Assembly (NCBI GenBank): GCA_964495085.1
Contig: CAZBUK010000010.1
Span: forward strand, 1-64,000
DNA from: CAZBUK01 sp964495085
Lineage (GTDB): Bacteria; Bacteroidota; Ignavibacteria; T3Sed10-11
Length of the DNA stretch: 64,000 bases
Reading direction: 5' to 3'
Part shown: positions 44,598 to 53,439 of the stretch, piece after piece
Numbering within the stretch: position 1 is the stretch's first letter
Layout: the number at the start of each line of letters is the position of its first letter
Translations under genes and position numbers: made by a program
The notes under the pieces: model-generated
The model's input: only the letters and a program-made list of their open reading frames with translations
Databases searched by the model: none
Told to the model about the DNA's origin: nothing

Positions 44598-45917
44598 ATG
44601 AAATTTATTTTGATTTTTCTAATCATCGTCGGGTTTAGTATATCAGGGTGCGGTTCGGGAGAAAAACAGCATGACGAAACTATTGCGTACTGGACCTGCC
44701 CCATGCATCCGGAGATAAAAGAAGATCACAAAACAACATGTCCGATCTGCGGGATGGATTTGGCGCCTGTTCGATACGACAATGCAGATGAACAGGATCA
44801 TAACGAGCATAGCGATGCGAAAATCGAACACTGGACATGTCCGATGCACCCGGAAATAGAAGATGATCAACCGGGTTCCTGCCCTATTTGCGGGATGGAC
44901 CTTGTACCGGTGCATGCCGCTCATGACGGACAAGATGATCCCGCGGCGTCAAGAGCGTTGCGGATTACGCCGGTTCAGCAGCAAATAATAGGTATGCAAT
45001 ATGATACAGTGAAGGCGCGCTCATTGCAATGGAATATTCGTACAATTGGACGCATCTTTCCCGACGAGCGGCGGGTTACTGAAGTAACACTCCGCGTGAT
45101 GGGATATGTCGAAAAGACCCATGTCAACGAAACAGGTGTACAGGTAAGACGCGGTCAACCGCTCGTCACTGTGTACAGTCCTGACCTCGTCAGCAGCCAG
45201 CAGGATTATCTCGTAGCGTTACGGGGAAATAATCAACGGCTTGCAGAAAGAGGGCGAGAACGACTTCGTTTACTGAATATGCCCGAATCGGAAATAAGAC
45301 GATTGGAAGAAAGCGGCGAACCGCTTCTCGAGGTAACGATTACTGCACCGTTTGATGGGACCATTCTGAAGAAAGGAGTCCGGGATGGAATGAAAATTAT
45401 GCCCGGCATGATGTTGTATGAAATTGCCGATCTCTCAACCGTGTGGCTGATTGTCGATGTGTATGAAGATGATATTCCATTTATCTATACAGGGCAGAAA
45501 ACAATTTTCAAGTTGCAAGGTACTCAAGGAGATCGCGAAGGACAAGTGACATTTATTTATCCGACAATTGATCCTATGACACGTACTCTACGAGTAAGAA
45601 TTGAAATCTCCAACCGCAACGATAACATTAGAGTTGACCAATACGGGTGGGTTACTTTTGTTCAGGACCTTGGAGAGCGACTATCTGTTCACCGCGATGC
45701 CGTTTTAACAACAGGGAAACGGTCGGTAGTATTCAAGGAAGTCGGTCGCGGTAGATTCGAACCGGTCGAGGTCCATCTCGGTCCGCTTGCAGGGAATTAT
45801 TACGAGTTATTGTATGGTCTTAAGGACGGTGATCGTATAATCACAAGCGGCAGATTCTTCCTTGACGCCGAATCGCGACTGCGTGGTACCGGTGCAATGG
45901 AAGGACACGGGCATTGA
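44598..45917 (+). CDS. CusB/CzcB-type efflux adaptor with two heavy-metal-binding domains
   Basis: The periplasmic membrane-fusion subunit of the RND pump, 439 residues, made as a lipoprotein (lipobox FSISGC). The mature N-terminus carries two tandem heavy-metal-binding modules, YWTCPMHPEIKEDHKTTCP and HWTCPMHPEIEDDQPGSCP, each ending in ICGMDL and separated by a His/Asp-rich spacer. The barrel-sandwich and beta-barrel adaptor core follows (VTITAPFDGTILKKGVRDGMKIMPGMMLYEIADLSTVWLI-type). The ATG at 44598 has AGGTG 5 nt upstream; the earlier ATG at 44559 would ruin the signal peptide. Two modules suggest Cu(I)/Ag(I) or similar soft metal capture. Confidence 0.92.
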   Translation: MKFILIFLIIVGFSISGCGSGEKQHDETIAYWTCPMHPEIKEDHKTTCPICGMDLAPVRYDNADEQDHNEHSDAKIEHWTCPMHPEIEDDQPGSCPICGMDLVPVHAAHDGQDDPAASRALRITPVQQQIIGMQYDTVKARSLQWNIRTIGRIFPDERRVTEVTLRVMGYVEKTHVNETGVQVRRGQPLVTVYSPDLVSSQQDYLVALRGNNQRLAERGRERLRLLNMPESEIRRLEESGEPLLEVTITAPFDGTILKKGVRDGMKIMPGMMLYEIADLSTVWLIVDVYEDDIPFIYTGQKTIFKLQGTQGDREGQVTFIYPTIDPMTRTLRVRIEISNRNDNIRVDQYGWVTFVQDLGERLSVHRDAVLTTGKRSVVFKEVGRGRFEPVEVHLGPLAGNYYELLYGLKDGDRIITSGRFFLDAESRLRGTGAMEGHGH

Positions 45918-46034
45918 ATATGGTACATGGAAAACGGCAGATGGATACTCAATGCATTACACTTCAATTGTGCCGTATGCAATATTTCTGAAAATTTAAT
46001 CTAACGGCTGATAAAACTTTGTCTATCAGGTAAA

Positions 46035-49000
46035 ATGATGATTGAAAAAATAATCGAATACAGTATGAACAATAAGGCAATCGTTCTTATACTGGTTGCC
46101 ATGTTTACAGTGTGGGGAATATGGGGAATGCTCAACAGTCCGCTCGATGCGCTCCCCGATCTGTCCGATGTGCAGGTTATCGTCTGGACGGAATGGATGG
46201 GTCGAAGCCCCGACCTTATTGAAGATCAAATCACATACCCTATTGCTTCAACCCTTCTCGCAGCACCGGGGATAAATTTTGTGCGCGGCCAATCAATGTT
46301 CGGTATGTCATTCGTCTATGCCGTATTTGAAGACGGAACAGACATGTACTGGGCGCGGAGCCGGGTTCTTGAATACCTCAATCAGGTTCAGGGAAAACTT
46401 CCCGAGGGAGTGACTCCGGTACTTGGACCCGATGCTACCGGAGTGGGGTGGGTATTTCAGTATACGCTTGTCGACACAACTGGTCAACAAAATTTAGCAG
46501 ATCTTCGATCCTTTAACGATTGGTATCTCCGTTATTGGTTGGAAAGCCTTCCGGGAGTTGCACAGGTGGCAACAGTCGGCGGATTCACGAGGCAATATCA
46601 GGTAAACATCGATCCGGTCAAATTGCTTGCTTACAATATACCGCTCCCAATGGTAATGCATGCAGTGCAGGAAAGCAACCGGGATGTAGGCGGAAGAACG
46701 ATAGAGATGGCGGGTACGGAGGTTATGGTTCGCGGACGAGGATATATCACGTCGGCTGAAGATATTGAGAACGTAGTCTTGATGGAGATGGAAGGAAGTC
46801 CCATTCGCATTAAGGATATAGGGATCGTCGAACTAGGAGGTGATCAACGCAGGGGCGTTGCTGAATGGAACGGGGAAGGAGAAGCGGTCGGCGGAATCGT
46901 CGTCATGCGTTACGGGGAAAACGCACTGAATGTCATCAATCGAGTTAAGGAACGGCTGGAAGAAATCGAACCATCCCTTCCCCCCGGCGTTACCCTGGAG
47001 ATTGCCTATGATCGCTCGGAACTCATCAAGGAAGCAATCAGCACACTTTCCCGCGTGTTGACCAAGGAAATGTTAATTGTAATGATTATTGTAGGCATCT
47101 TTCTATTCCACTTTAGAAGCTCTCTGGTAGTCGTCATCACCTTGCCCATTGCGGTAATAATATCATTCGTTCCTATTTATCTTATGGGGCTTACGGTGAA
47201 TGTGATGTCTCTCGGCGGTATAGCGATTGCCATTGGCGTCATGGTGGATGCAGCGATCGTGCTGGTAGAAAACGTTCATAAGCGTCTCGAATCAGCCGGT
47301 ATAGCGGACGGGAGAGGAAACGAGGAGTCCCGGACGAAGGTGATTATAGATGCCACTAAGGAAGTAGGCCGGCCGATCTTTTTTTCACTCCTGGTGGTCA
47401 CGATCAGCTTTCTCCCCGTCTTTGCATTAGAGGCGCAGGAAGGAAGACTATTCAAACCGCTCGCGTATACCAAAACGTTTGCTATGTTCGTCGCGGCGAT
47501 TCTTTCAATTTCATTCTCCGCCGCCTTGATCGCGTTTCTTGTGAAAGGAAAAATTCATAGCGAGGAGAAACACCCTCTTAGCAGATTTCTGCACAAGCTC
47601 TATCTTCCCTTGGTGAATTTTGTTCTAAAATACCGTTGGTTTACCGTGTGTATTGCAATTGTTGCAGTACTGCTGGCGATCCCTGTATACATGCAGTTAG
47701 GATCGGAATTCATGCCCCCGCTCGAGGAAGGTTCAATACTGTATATGCCTACAACACCGGCGGGAATGTCCATCGCCGAGGCGCAATATATGTTAAACAT
47801 CCAAGGTCAGATACTCAAATCATTTCCCGAAGTAAGAAGCGTTCAGGGGAAGGCCGGACGTGCAGATACGCCTACCGATCCGGCGCCCCTCAATATGTTC
47901 GAGACAACAGTGATACTAAAATCTCCATCCGAATGGCGCAAAATACCGGCGAGCAGATGGTACTCCGGATGGATGCCCGAATGGATGAGACCCCCCTTTC
48001 GATGGATATGGCCCGACCGGAGAACCGTAACATGGGATGAACTCATCGCCGAAATGGATGCGGCTCTCCGGATCCCGGGGATGCCGAATATCTGGTGGAT
48101 GCCTGTCCAAACGAGGACCGAAATGCTTGCAACCGGCGTGCGCAGCATACTCGCCGTAAAGGTGTTCGGACCCGATCTCCGCACCATTGAACATACGTCA
48201 ATACTCATCGAACGGGTACTTCGGGATATTCAGGGAACTCGAAGCGCATTTGCAGAGCGGCCAACCGGAGGGTACTACATCGATATTCAACCACACCGCG
48301 ATGCCGTCGCCCGGTACGGACTGACTACCGACGATGTAAACACGATGGTAGAGATGGCGATCGGCGGTATGAACGTAACCCAAACCGTTGAGGGCAGGGA
48401 GCGATATCCCGTAAACGTAAGATACGGACGGGAGTTAAGGCAGGATATAGATGACATCCGGCGTATCTACGTTCCAACCCCGAGCGGCGCACAGATACCC
48501 CTCGGGATGCTTGCCTCGATTGAATATACCGACGGACCCGCAATGATTGGCAATGAAGCCGGACAATTGCGGAATCTTGTCAATGTTGATGTCGTAGGAC
48601 GCGATATAGGGGGCTATGTCGAAGAAGCGCGTCAACGAATATTTGAGGAGATACCGCTGCCGCCGGGCGTTCGTATTGAATTTGCAGGGCAATATCAATA
48701 TATGCAGCGCGTACAGAAACGCTTGCAAATGCTTGTTCCGCTTGCGCTTGCAATCATCTTCTTCCTGCTATACGTGAATTTCAAATCCATATCCCGCACG
48801 ATTATTGTGCTTTTATCGGTGCCGTTTGCAGTCGTCGGTTCCTTCATGCTGCTATGGCTGCTCGGATATAATATGAGCATCGCGGTTTGGGTAGGAATCA
48901 TTGCAATGGCGGGGGTTGCTACGGAGAATGCCGTAATAGTGATAATTTATATAGACCAGGCGATTAAGAGTCGTATCGAAGCGGGAGAAATGACCAACCT

Positions 49001-49259
49001 CGCTGACCTCAAGGAAGCCATCATCGATGGAGCCGTACAACGCTTGCGTCCGAAACTCATGACGGTTATCACCGACATCATTGCCCTCTTGCCCATTATG
49101 TTTACCGTCGGCGTCGGAGCAGCGGCAATGCAGCGCATCGCAGCCCCGATGATCGGGGGACTCGTCACATCGGCGATACTGACGTTGCTTATCATTCCTG
49201 CCATATATTTGATCTGGCAGGCACAAGCGCTCCGGAAAGAAGCGTTTTGGAAAGGGTAA
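46035..49259 (+). CDS. CusA/CzcA-family heavy-metal RND efflux pump
   Basis: A 1074-residue inner-membrane proton-driven efflux pump of the HME-RND class. TM4 carries the proton-relay motif GIAIAIGVMVDAAIVLVENVHKRLE, and the opening NNKAIVLILVAMFTVWGIWGM and QVIVWTEWMGRSPDLIEDQITYPI are family signatures. The metal path region TRTEMLATGVRSILAVKVFG matches CusA-type pumps with a conserved methionine, favouring monovalent copper/silver over Zn/Co/Cd. Length is normal (about 1040-1080) and the frame is intact. It follows the adaptor after 117 bp. Confidence 0.94.
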   Translation: MMIEKIIEYSMNNKAIVLILVAMFTVWGIWGMLNSPLDALPDLSDVQVIVWTEWMGRSPDLIEDQITYPIASTLLAAPGINFVRGQSMFGMSFVYAVFEDGTDMYWARSRVLEYLNQVQGKLPEGVTPVLGPDATGVGWVFQYTLVDTTGQQNLADLRSFNDWYLRYWLESLPGVAQVATVGGFTRQYQVNIDPVKLLAYNIPLPMVMHAVQESNRDVGGRTIEMAGTEVMVRGRGYITSAEDIENVVLMEMEGSPIRIKDIGIVELGGDQRRGVAEWNGEGEAVGGIVVMRYGENALNVINRVKERLEEIEPSLPPGVTLEIAYDRSELIKEAISTLSRVLTKEMLIVMIIVGIFLFHFRSSLVVVITLPIAVIISFVPIYLMGLTVNVMSLGGIAIAIGVMVDAAIVLVENVHKRLESAGIADGRGNEESRTKVIIDATKEVGRPIFFSLLVVTISFLPVFALEAQEGRLFKPLAYTKTFAMFVAAILSISFSAALIAFLVKGKIHSEEKHPLSRFLHKLYLPLVNFVLKYRWFTVCIAIVAVLLAIPVYMQLGSEFMPPLEEGSILYMPTTPAGMSIAEAQYMLNIQGQILKSFPEVRSVQGKAGRADTPTDPAPLNMFETTVILKSPSEWRKIPASRWYSGWMPEWMRPPFRWIWPDRRTVTWDELIAEMDAALRIPGMPNIWWMPVQTRTEMLATGVRSILAVKVFGPDLRTIEHTSILIERVLRDIQGTRSAFAERPTGGYYIDIQPHRDAVARYGLTTDDVNTMVEMAIGGMNVTQTVEGRERYPVNVRYGRELRQDIDDIRRIYVPTPSGAQIPLGMLASIEYTDGPAMIGNEAGQLRNLVNVDVVGRDIGGYVEEARQRIFEEIPLPPGVRIEFAGQYQYMQRVQKRLQMLVPLALAIIFFLLYVNFKSISRTIIVLLSVPFAVVGSFMLLWLLGYNMSIAVWVGIIAMAGVATENAVIVIIYIDQAIKSRIEAGEMTNLADLKEAIIDGAVQRLRPKLMTVITDIIALLPIMFTVGVGAAAMQRIAAPMIGGLVTSAILTLLIIPAIYLIWQAQALRKEAFWKG

Positions 49260-49268
49260 TTGTACCGA

Positions 49269-49299
49269 GATATAGTCCACCTCGGAGACGGACTATATC
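49269..49299. repeat. Palindromic repeat A, degenerate copy
   Basis: Arms GATATAGTCC and GGACTATATC (10 bp) flank CACCTC. The core TAGTCCACCT is shared with the perfect palindrome 430 bp downstream; the two bracket the YHS gene. It may also end cusA transcription. Confidence 0.7.
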
Positions 49300-49332
49300 A
49301 TTAATCAAATACAAAATAAAGGAGATAAAATA

Positions 49333-49686
49333 ATGTCAAAAATAAATGCATTCTATATCCCCATCGTTGTAACAATCGCCGGAGCTATATTTCTCGGCGC
49401 TGCATTAACGAATAATTCAAATACGAATCACGTCGGGCAACCGCAGACAGTTCAACAAGGAGGTCAATGCTGCGCGGGTCATGCTCTCCATACGGAACAC
49501 AAAAATGAACCATGGAATGAAGTCTGTCCGGTTATGGGCGGCAAAGTCAATCCGAATAGCGCAACTGTTGAATATAATGAGAAGTATTACGGTTTCTGCT
49601 GTCCGGGATGTATTGACAAATTCGCTCAAGAGCTGGAAAAGTATGCGGCGAACCTGAGTGAGGATGGGAAGAAGTTTATAAAATAA
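49333..49686 (+). CDS. Membrane-anchored YHS-domain protein
   Basis: A 117-residue protein with one N-terminal membrane segment (about 8-25) and a C-terminal YHS-like metal-binding domain: CPVMGGKVNPNSATVEYNEKYYGFCCPGCIDKF. A GGQCCAGHALHTEH stretch between them adds two Cys and two His. YHS domains occur in copper ATPases and metal-resistance loci and can bind soft metals. AAAGGAG precedes the ATG. It directly follows the RND pump and likely delivers or buffers metal in the periplasm (inference). Confidence 0.8.
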   Translation: MSKINAFYIPIVVTIAGAIFLGAALTNNSNTNHVGQPQTVQQGGQCCAGHALHTEHKNEPWNEVCPVMGGKVNPNSATVEYNEKYYGFCCPGCIDKFAQELEKYAANLSEDGKKFIK

Positions 49687-49696
49687 ATGATCGGAA

Positions 49697-49725
49697 ATGT
49701 AGTCCACCTTGAAGGTGGACTACAT
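49697..49725. repeat. Palindromic repeat A, perfect copy
   Basis: Perfect palindrome with 14-bp arms ATGTAGTCCACCTT and AAGGTGGACTACAT around one G. It stands 10 bp after the YHS stop. There is no U-tract, so it is either a weak terminator or a mobile REP-like unit. Confidence 0.8.
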
Positions 49726-49774
49726 CTCTCTAGATGTGCAATCAGTGTTCCATAAAAAATAAACGGAGTTAACC

Positions 49775-50452
49775 ATGTCAACACAATATTGCACTCAATG
49801 CGGTAAACCGCTAAAACCGCACGCACGGTTCTGTTCTCAGTGCGGTAACATTGTGGGTCGAAATTACATTTCGACCCACAATGTCAATAAAAATCAAACA
49901 ATGATAACGGGGTCGGGCGCTCAACGCCCCCTTGGAAAAAAGATAACCATCGGTCTGTTTACCGTTCTACTCGGAATTCTTTTTCTGCTTGTGTTCCAGT
50001 TCATAACTTACGAAGAACACAGTGTCGTTGCGCGGCAGCCGGTAATTAGCGAACCGGTACATTACACAAATCAATCGCGTGGAATGACGGAAATTCAGGC
50101 AACACAGCGTGAAGGGTATTTTATACTTTCCTTAGATGAAATTAAACAAAACAAATTTACCCGCGCATGGTACGACGCCCCGACAACGCAATTACCGGTC
50201 ATCGCATATATCTCTCCCAAGGGGCGATTGGTCACAGCAATCGGTATAACCGAACCGTGCGGGGAATCTAACTACACGATTGTGGATAATCATTTACACT
50301 GCAGCAATTGTACCGGCGAGTGGGATATGAACTCAATGCAGGCATTTGGAAGCTGCCCAAAATATTTCCCATACCCGGTAACAAGTACAGTATCCGGTGG
50401 GGAAGTTTTGATTGCTACTGCAGAACTCAATAGCTGGCGAAGAAGATGGTAA
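49775..50452 (+). CDS. Zinc-ribbon membrane protein with FtrD/DUF2318-like domain
   Basis: A 225-residue protein in three parts. First an N-terminal zinc ribbon YCTQCGKPLKPHARFCSQCG (about 5-24). Then a linker and one TM helix (about 56-75). Then an extracytoplasmic domain with AIGITEPCGESNYTIVDNHL, HCSNCTGEWDM and GSCPKYFPYPV, matching the Cys pattern of DUF2318/FtrD-like Fe-S membrane proteins. A 17-bp palindromic repeat lies in the coding sequence of the linker. Its end overlaps the TonB receptor start by 7 bp. It may take part in metal or redox handling at the membrane; the exact role is unknown. Confidence 0.72.
   Translation: MSTQYCTQCGKPLKPHARFCSQCGNIVGRNYISTHNVNKNQTMITGSGAQRPLGKKITIGLFTVLLGILFLLVFQFITYEEHSVVARQPVISEPVHYTNQSRGMTEIQATQREGYFILSLDEIKQNKFTRAWYDAPTTQLPVIAYISPKGRLVTAIGITEPCGESNYTIVDNHLHCSNCTGEWDMNSMQAFGSCPKYFPYPVTSTVSGGEVLIATAELNSWRRRW
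49848..49884. repeat. Palindromic repeat B inside a coding sequence
   Basis: Perfect inverted repeat with 17-bp arms (ACATTGTGGGTCGAAAT / ATTTCGACCCACAATGT) and loop TAC. It encodes NIVGRNYISTHNV in the linker of the zinc-ribbon protein, in frame. A close relative lies at 52666-52694. Confidence 0.9.
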
Positions 50453-51801
50453 AAAGAATCACAAAAGTGAAAACCATTATTCTTACATCAGTTTTAATTC
50501 TTATCCCGCTCCTTTTACAGAGTCAAACAGGTATACTCAAAGGAACGGTAACCGATTCAACGTCTGGTTTACCGCTTCACGGTGTGAATGTATTGCTTTT
50601 TGGGACCACACAAGGGGCAGCAACAGATTCACTCGGTAGATATACGATCCAGAATATACCTGCCGGTATATACACGGTGAGATTTTCGATGATCGGTTAT
50701 GAAGAAATATTTATATCGGATTATTATATCCAACCTGGTGAAAATCAATTAAAAGTCACTTTAACCGAAGCCGCCATCGAAATACAGGAAATTCTTGTTA
50801 CGCCGAAACCGGAACGATACGATGCAACGGGTATTTCAGCCCGGCTCAACCGTGAGATGATAGCCGGCGCACCGGGATCTGCGCAGGATATTTTCTGGGT
50901 CATACAAACACTTCCGGGTATCTCTTCTGATGCCGATAATTCAAAATTGTATGTGCGCGGTGGAAGTCCGGAAGAAAATCTCATAGTGTATGACGGTATC
51001 ACCATCCGCAATCCGTATCATTTCGATATGATCGGCGGCGGTTATTGGAGTATCTTTAACTCACGTCTTGTTGAAAATGTTGAATTCTATTCCGGAGGTT
51101 TTCCAGCACGGTATGGCGACCGCCTCTCCTCTGTTCTCGTTATCGAAAACCGTACAGGAAATTTCGAACTATTTCAGGGAGAAGCATCGCTCAGTATGTC
51201 CGATGCAAGCGGCGTATTGGAATTACCGCTCCCCTTTGCAAACGGCGCAGCGCTGCTCTCTTTTCGAAGGAGCTATTTCGACCTTGCAATAAAATATACA
51301 GACCTTGCAGGGGATTATGATATCTTACCATATTTTTACGACATTAATTCCAGATTCGATTTTATTCTTTCCGATAATCACCGGCTCACAATATCCGGTC
51401 TGTTTTCAAGAGAAAAATTTTACGGATATTTTGACAGAACTCCACAGCTTACCGGTGATTATAATTGGGGAAGTAAAAATTATGTGATAGGAGGCCGTCT
51501 GCGCTCGATAGTGACACAGAATATTCTCTCCGATCTTGTTATTTCATTGAATGATATAAAATATTCATCAACGTATCCTCAAAATGCATTTGATAGCAGT
51601 TCGGTTACGGAATTCAATATTAAACAAAACTTCACCTTCCTCTCCCCTTCCAATGAACTCCATATAGGCGGGTGGCTCGTATCCGAAAGAGAAAACAACG
51701 AATCCTATATCCCGCTCGAACTCGCCCTCAATATGGGAGTAGATGAGATGAGATGGCATGGAAGGGTACCGGTTCACTATTTAAACTGTCGCTGTACATA
51801 G
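50446..51801 (+). CDS. TonB-dependent receptor, N-terminal part (frameshifted)
   Basis: The first 451 residues of an outer-membrane active-transport receptor. A signal peptide is followed by a carboxypeptidase-regulatory-like domain (GILKGTVTDSTSGLPLHGVNVLLFGT..., about 28-105), the plug domain (about 120-225, LYVRGGSPEENLIVYDGITIRNPYHF), and the first barrel strands. The frame then drifts into a stop at 51801, while the barrel continues in another frame from 51753. So either the gene is broken or there is a one-base sequence error in 51753-51801. It starts inside the end of the zinc-ribbon gene. Ligand unknown; the context suggests a metal. Confidence 0.85.
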   Translation: MVKRITKVKTIILTSVLILIPLLLQSQTGILKGTVTDSTSGLPLHGVNVLLFGTTQGAATDSLGRYTIQNIPAGIYTVRFSMIGYEEIFISDYYIQPGENQLKVTLTEAAIEIQEILVTPKPERYDATGISARLNREMIAGAPGSAQDIFWVIQTLPGISSDADNSKLYVRGGSPEENLIVYDGITIRNPYHFDMIGGGYWSIFNSRLVENVEFYSGGFPARYGDRLSSVLVIENRTGNFELFQGEASLSMSDASGVLELPLPFANGAALLSFRRSYFDLAIKYTDLAGDYDILPYFYDINSRFDFILSDNHRLTISGLFSREKFYGYFDRTPQLTGDYNWGSKNYVIGGRLRSIVTQNILSDLVISLNDIKYSSTYPQNAFDSSSVTEFNIKQNFTFLSPSNELHIGGWLVSERENNESYIPLELALNMGVDEMRWHGRVPVHYLNCRCT

Positions 51802-52655
51802 ATAATCGTCGGAAAATAAATCCCAAGTTCACTGTTAGTACAGGAATCCATTACGATTACATTGCAAAGAGTACTGAGAATACCGTTGCTCCGCGTCTTC
51901 AGTTAGCATACACATGGAACGACCACATGAGCGTATCTGCCGAGTACGGTCTGTATTACCAATCACCGCGTGCGTTTATGCTTGATATCTATAATGATAC
52001 TCGATCGGCAAGAGCGGAAAATTATGGTATCGGTGTACGTCATCAGGTCGGAAATGAAATTGCCGTGAGTCTTGAATTTTATAATAAAAACTTGACACAG
52101 CTCATACTCATTGATGCAAATGGAATGCTTTCCAATGAGGGATACGGATATTCACGCGGCGCGGAATTTTTTATTCAGATGCAGCCCTCCCGGACGTTCT
52201 ACGGCTGGATATCATATACATATTCCATTTCAAAAAGAAAAGAAGGAATCGGTCCGGCGCTTCACCCGTTTGATTTCGATCGTCCGCATTTACTAAGTCT
52301 TGTAACAAACTATCTGTTCGCCGAGCATTGGCAGGTATGGATACGGTTCCGGTACGGCAGCGGAAGACCGTTCACAGGTGTAGAGTCCCCCTTCTATGAT
52401 GCTATTCTTGAACGATGGGTCCCGATACCTGGGGAACACAATTCGGGGCGATACCCGGCATATCATAGACTCGACCTAAGAGCGACACGTAAATTTAAAT
52501 TTGAGAACTATACAATGGATGTATATATCGAGTTTCTTAATACATACAATCAGAATAACATTGCACACTATATGTGGGATGAGACCTATTCCTCGCGGGA
52601 TTTTATGATAGTGTTTCCGTTTCTTCCCGTGTTGGGCATTAGCGCCCGTTTTTGA
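51753..52655 (+). CDS. TonB-dependent receptor, C-terminal barrel part (frameshifted)
   Basis: About 300 residues completing the beta-barrel: KFTVSTGIHYDYIAKS, RLQLAYTWNDHMSVSAEYGLYYQSP, ISYTYSISKRKEGIG and the terminal strand FPFLPVLGISARF ending in an aromatic residue, as required for outer-membrane insertion. The first codons overlap the upstream half by 49 bp in a different frame. Taken with the upstream half, the total of about 735 residues is a normal receptor length, so nothing else seems lost. Confidence 0.82.
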   Translation: MAWKGTGSLFKLSLYIDNRRKINPKFTVSTGIHYDYIAKSTENTVAPRLQLAYTWNDHMSVSAEYGLYYQSPRAFMLDIYNDTRSARAENYGIGVRHQVGNEIAVSLEFYNKNLTQLILIDANGMLSNEGYGYSRGAEFFIQMQPSRTFYGWISYTYSISKRKEGIGPALHPFDFDRPHLLSLVTNYLFAEHWQVWIRFRYGSGRPFTGVESPFYDAILERWVPIPGEHNSGRYPAYHRLDLRATRKFKFENYTMDVYIEFLNTYNQNNIAHYMWDETYSSRDFMIVFPFLPVLGISARF

Positions 52656-52665
52656 CAAACAAAGA

Positions 52666-52694
52666 TGTAGGGCCAAATGTCATTTCGCCCTACA
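52666..52694. repeat. Palindromic repeat B, intergenic copy
   Basis: TGTAGGGCCAAAT and ATTTCGCCCTACA pair over 13 bp with one mismatch around loop GTC. It lies 10 bp after the TonB receptor and shares the GTrGGkCsAAAT plan with the copy at 49848. Confidence 0.8.
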
Positions 52695-52738
52695 AGGGGC
52701 AACTCCGGCATCATATTACTCTTAAAGGAGAAATCAAA

Positions 52739-53224
52739 ATGTACTGCAAACAATGTAAAATAACCTATCACGCCGACGAAAAATTCTGCCGCCTGTGCGG
52801 AGAAAAATTACACGCAAGAAAACTAGAGAAAAGAAAAACACAAAAATCGCCGAAGCCCTATATTGCAAATATCTATCTTCTTTTCGGACTCGGTTTGGCA
52901 ATCGTCATCATTGCCCTGCTATTTATCGAGAGACCTGCACAACGACAGGCCGGAATTGAACATCAACATGATTCAAATGCAACTGCGAATTTTACCGGCG
53001 CTGTGTATGATGTTGCCGAAAAATTCATCTGTCCCTGCGGCGGATGCGGCGAAATGGCTCTGGAGACCTGTTCCTGCGATATGCATAACGGAGCGGTCGA
53101 GGCAAAAACGTTTATTCAGCAGCAATTTAATCAAGGAAAGTCAAATGACGAAGTAATTGCGGCAATGATACAACGATACGGGTATTTAAAACCGGAATAT
53201 CAGAAAGATTACCTGGTAAATTAA
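52739..53224 (+). CDS. Zinc-ribbon membrane protein with CcmH-like Cys domain
   Basis: A 161-residue protein with the same layout as the one at 49775: an N-terminal zinc ribbon (MYCKQCKITYHADEKFCRLCG), a TM helix (about 42-60) and an extracytoplasmic domain. That domain reads ICPCGGCGEMALETCSCD, followed by the helix pair FIQQQFNQGKSNDEVIAAMIQRYGYL. The CPCG-x-C plus helix-YG pattern resembles CcmH/NrfF-type thiol-redox domains of cytochrome c maturation. The ATG at 52739 has AAAGGAG upstream; the longer frame starts in the repeat. No other ccm genes are near, so a metallo-thiol role specific to this island is proposed. Confidence 0.7.
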   Translation: MYCKQCKITYHADEKFCRLCGEKLHARKLEKRKTQKSPKPYIANIYLLFGLGLAIVIIALLFIERPAQRQAGIEHQHDSNATANFTGAVYDVAEKFICPCGGCGEMALETCSCDMHNGAVEAKTFIQQQFNQGKSNDEVIAAMIQRYGYLKPEYQKDYLVN

Positions 53225-53428
53225 ATGAATATCATAACAATAAGATCCGTCCTTACCTGTCCAAAATGTGGTTATAAAAAAGAAGAAGAAATGCCACCTG
53301 ATGCATGTCAGTATTTCTATCAATGTACAGATTGCAAAGAAGTCCTAAAACTAAAACCGGGGGATTGTTGTGTGTTTTGTTCATACGGGACTGTGAAATG
53401 CCCCTCTAAACAAAGACAAATCCATTGA
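53225..53428 (+). CDS. Small Cys-rich GDCCVFCSYG-type protein
   Basis: A 67-residue protein with a CPKCG zinc-knuckle, YQCTDCKE, and the motif PGDCCVFCSYGTVKCPSKQ. I recall near-identical GDCCV(F/Y)CSYG segments in small proteins of metal-resistance loci. Eight cysteines suggest tight metal binding. Its ATG follows the previous TAA directly and it overlaps nothing. The precise role is unknown. Confidence 0.72.
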   Translation: MNIITIRSVLTCPKCGYKKEEEMPPDACQYFYQCTDCKEVLKLKPGDCCVFCSYGTVKCPSKQRQIH

Positions 53429-53439
53429 TAAGGAATGAA

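Noticed and set aside
51753..51801. Programmed frameshift in the TonB receptor
   Set aside because: No slippery heptamer or downstream structure is evident in the overlap.
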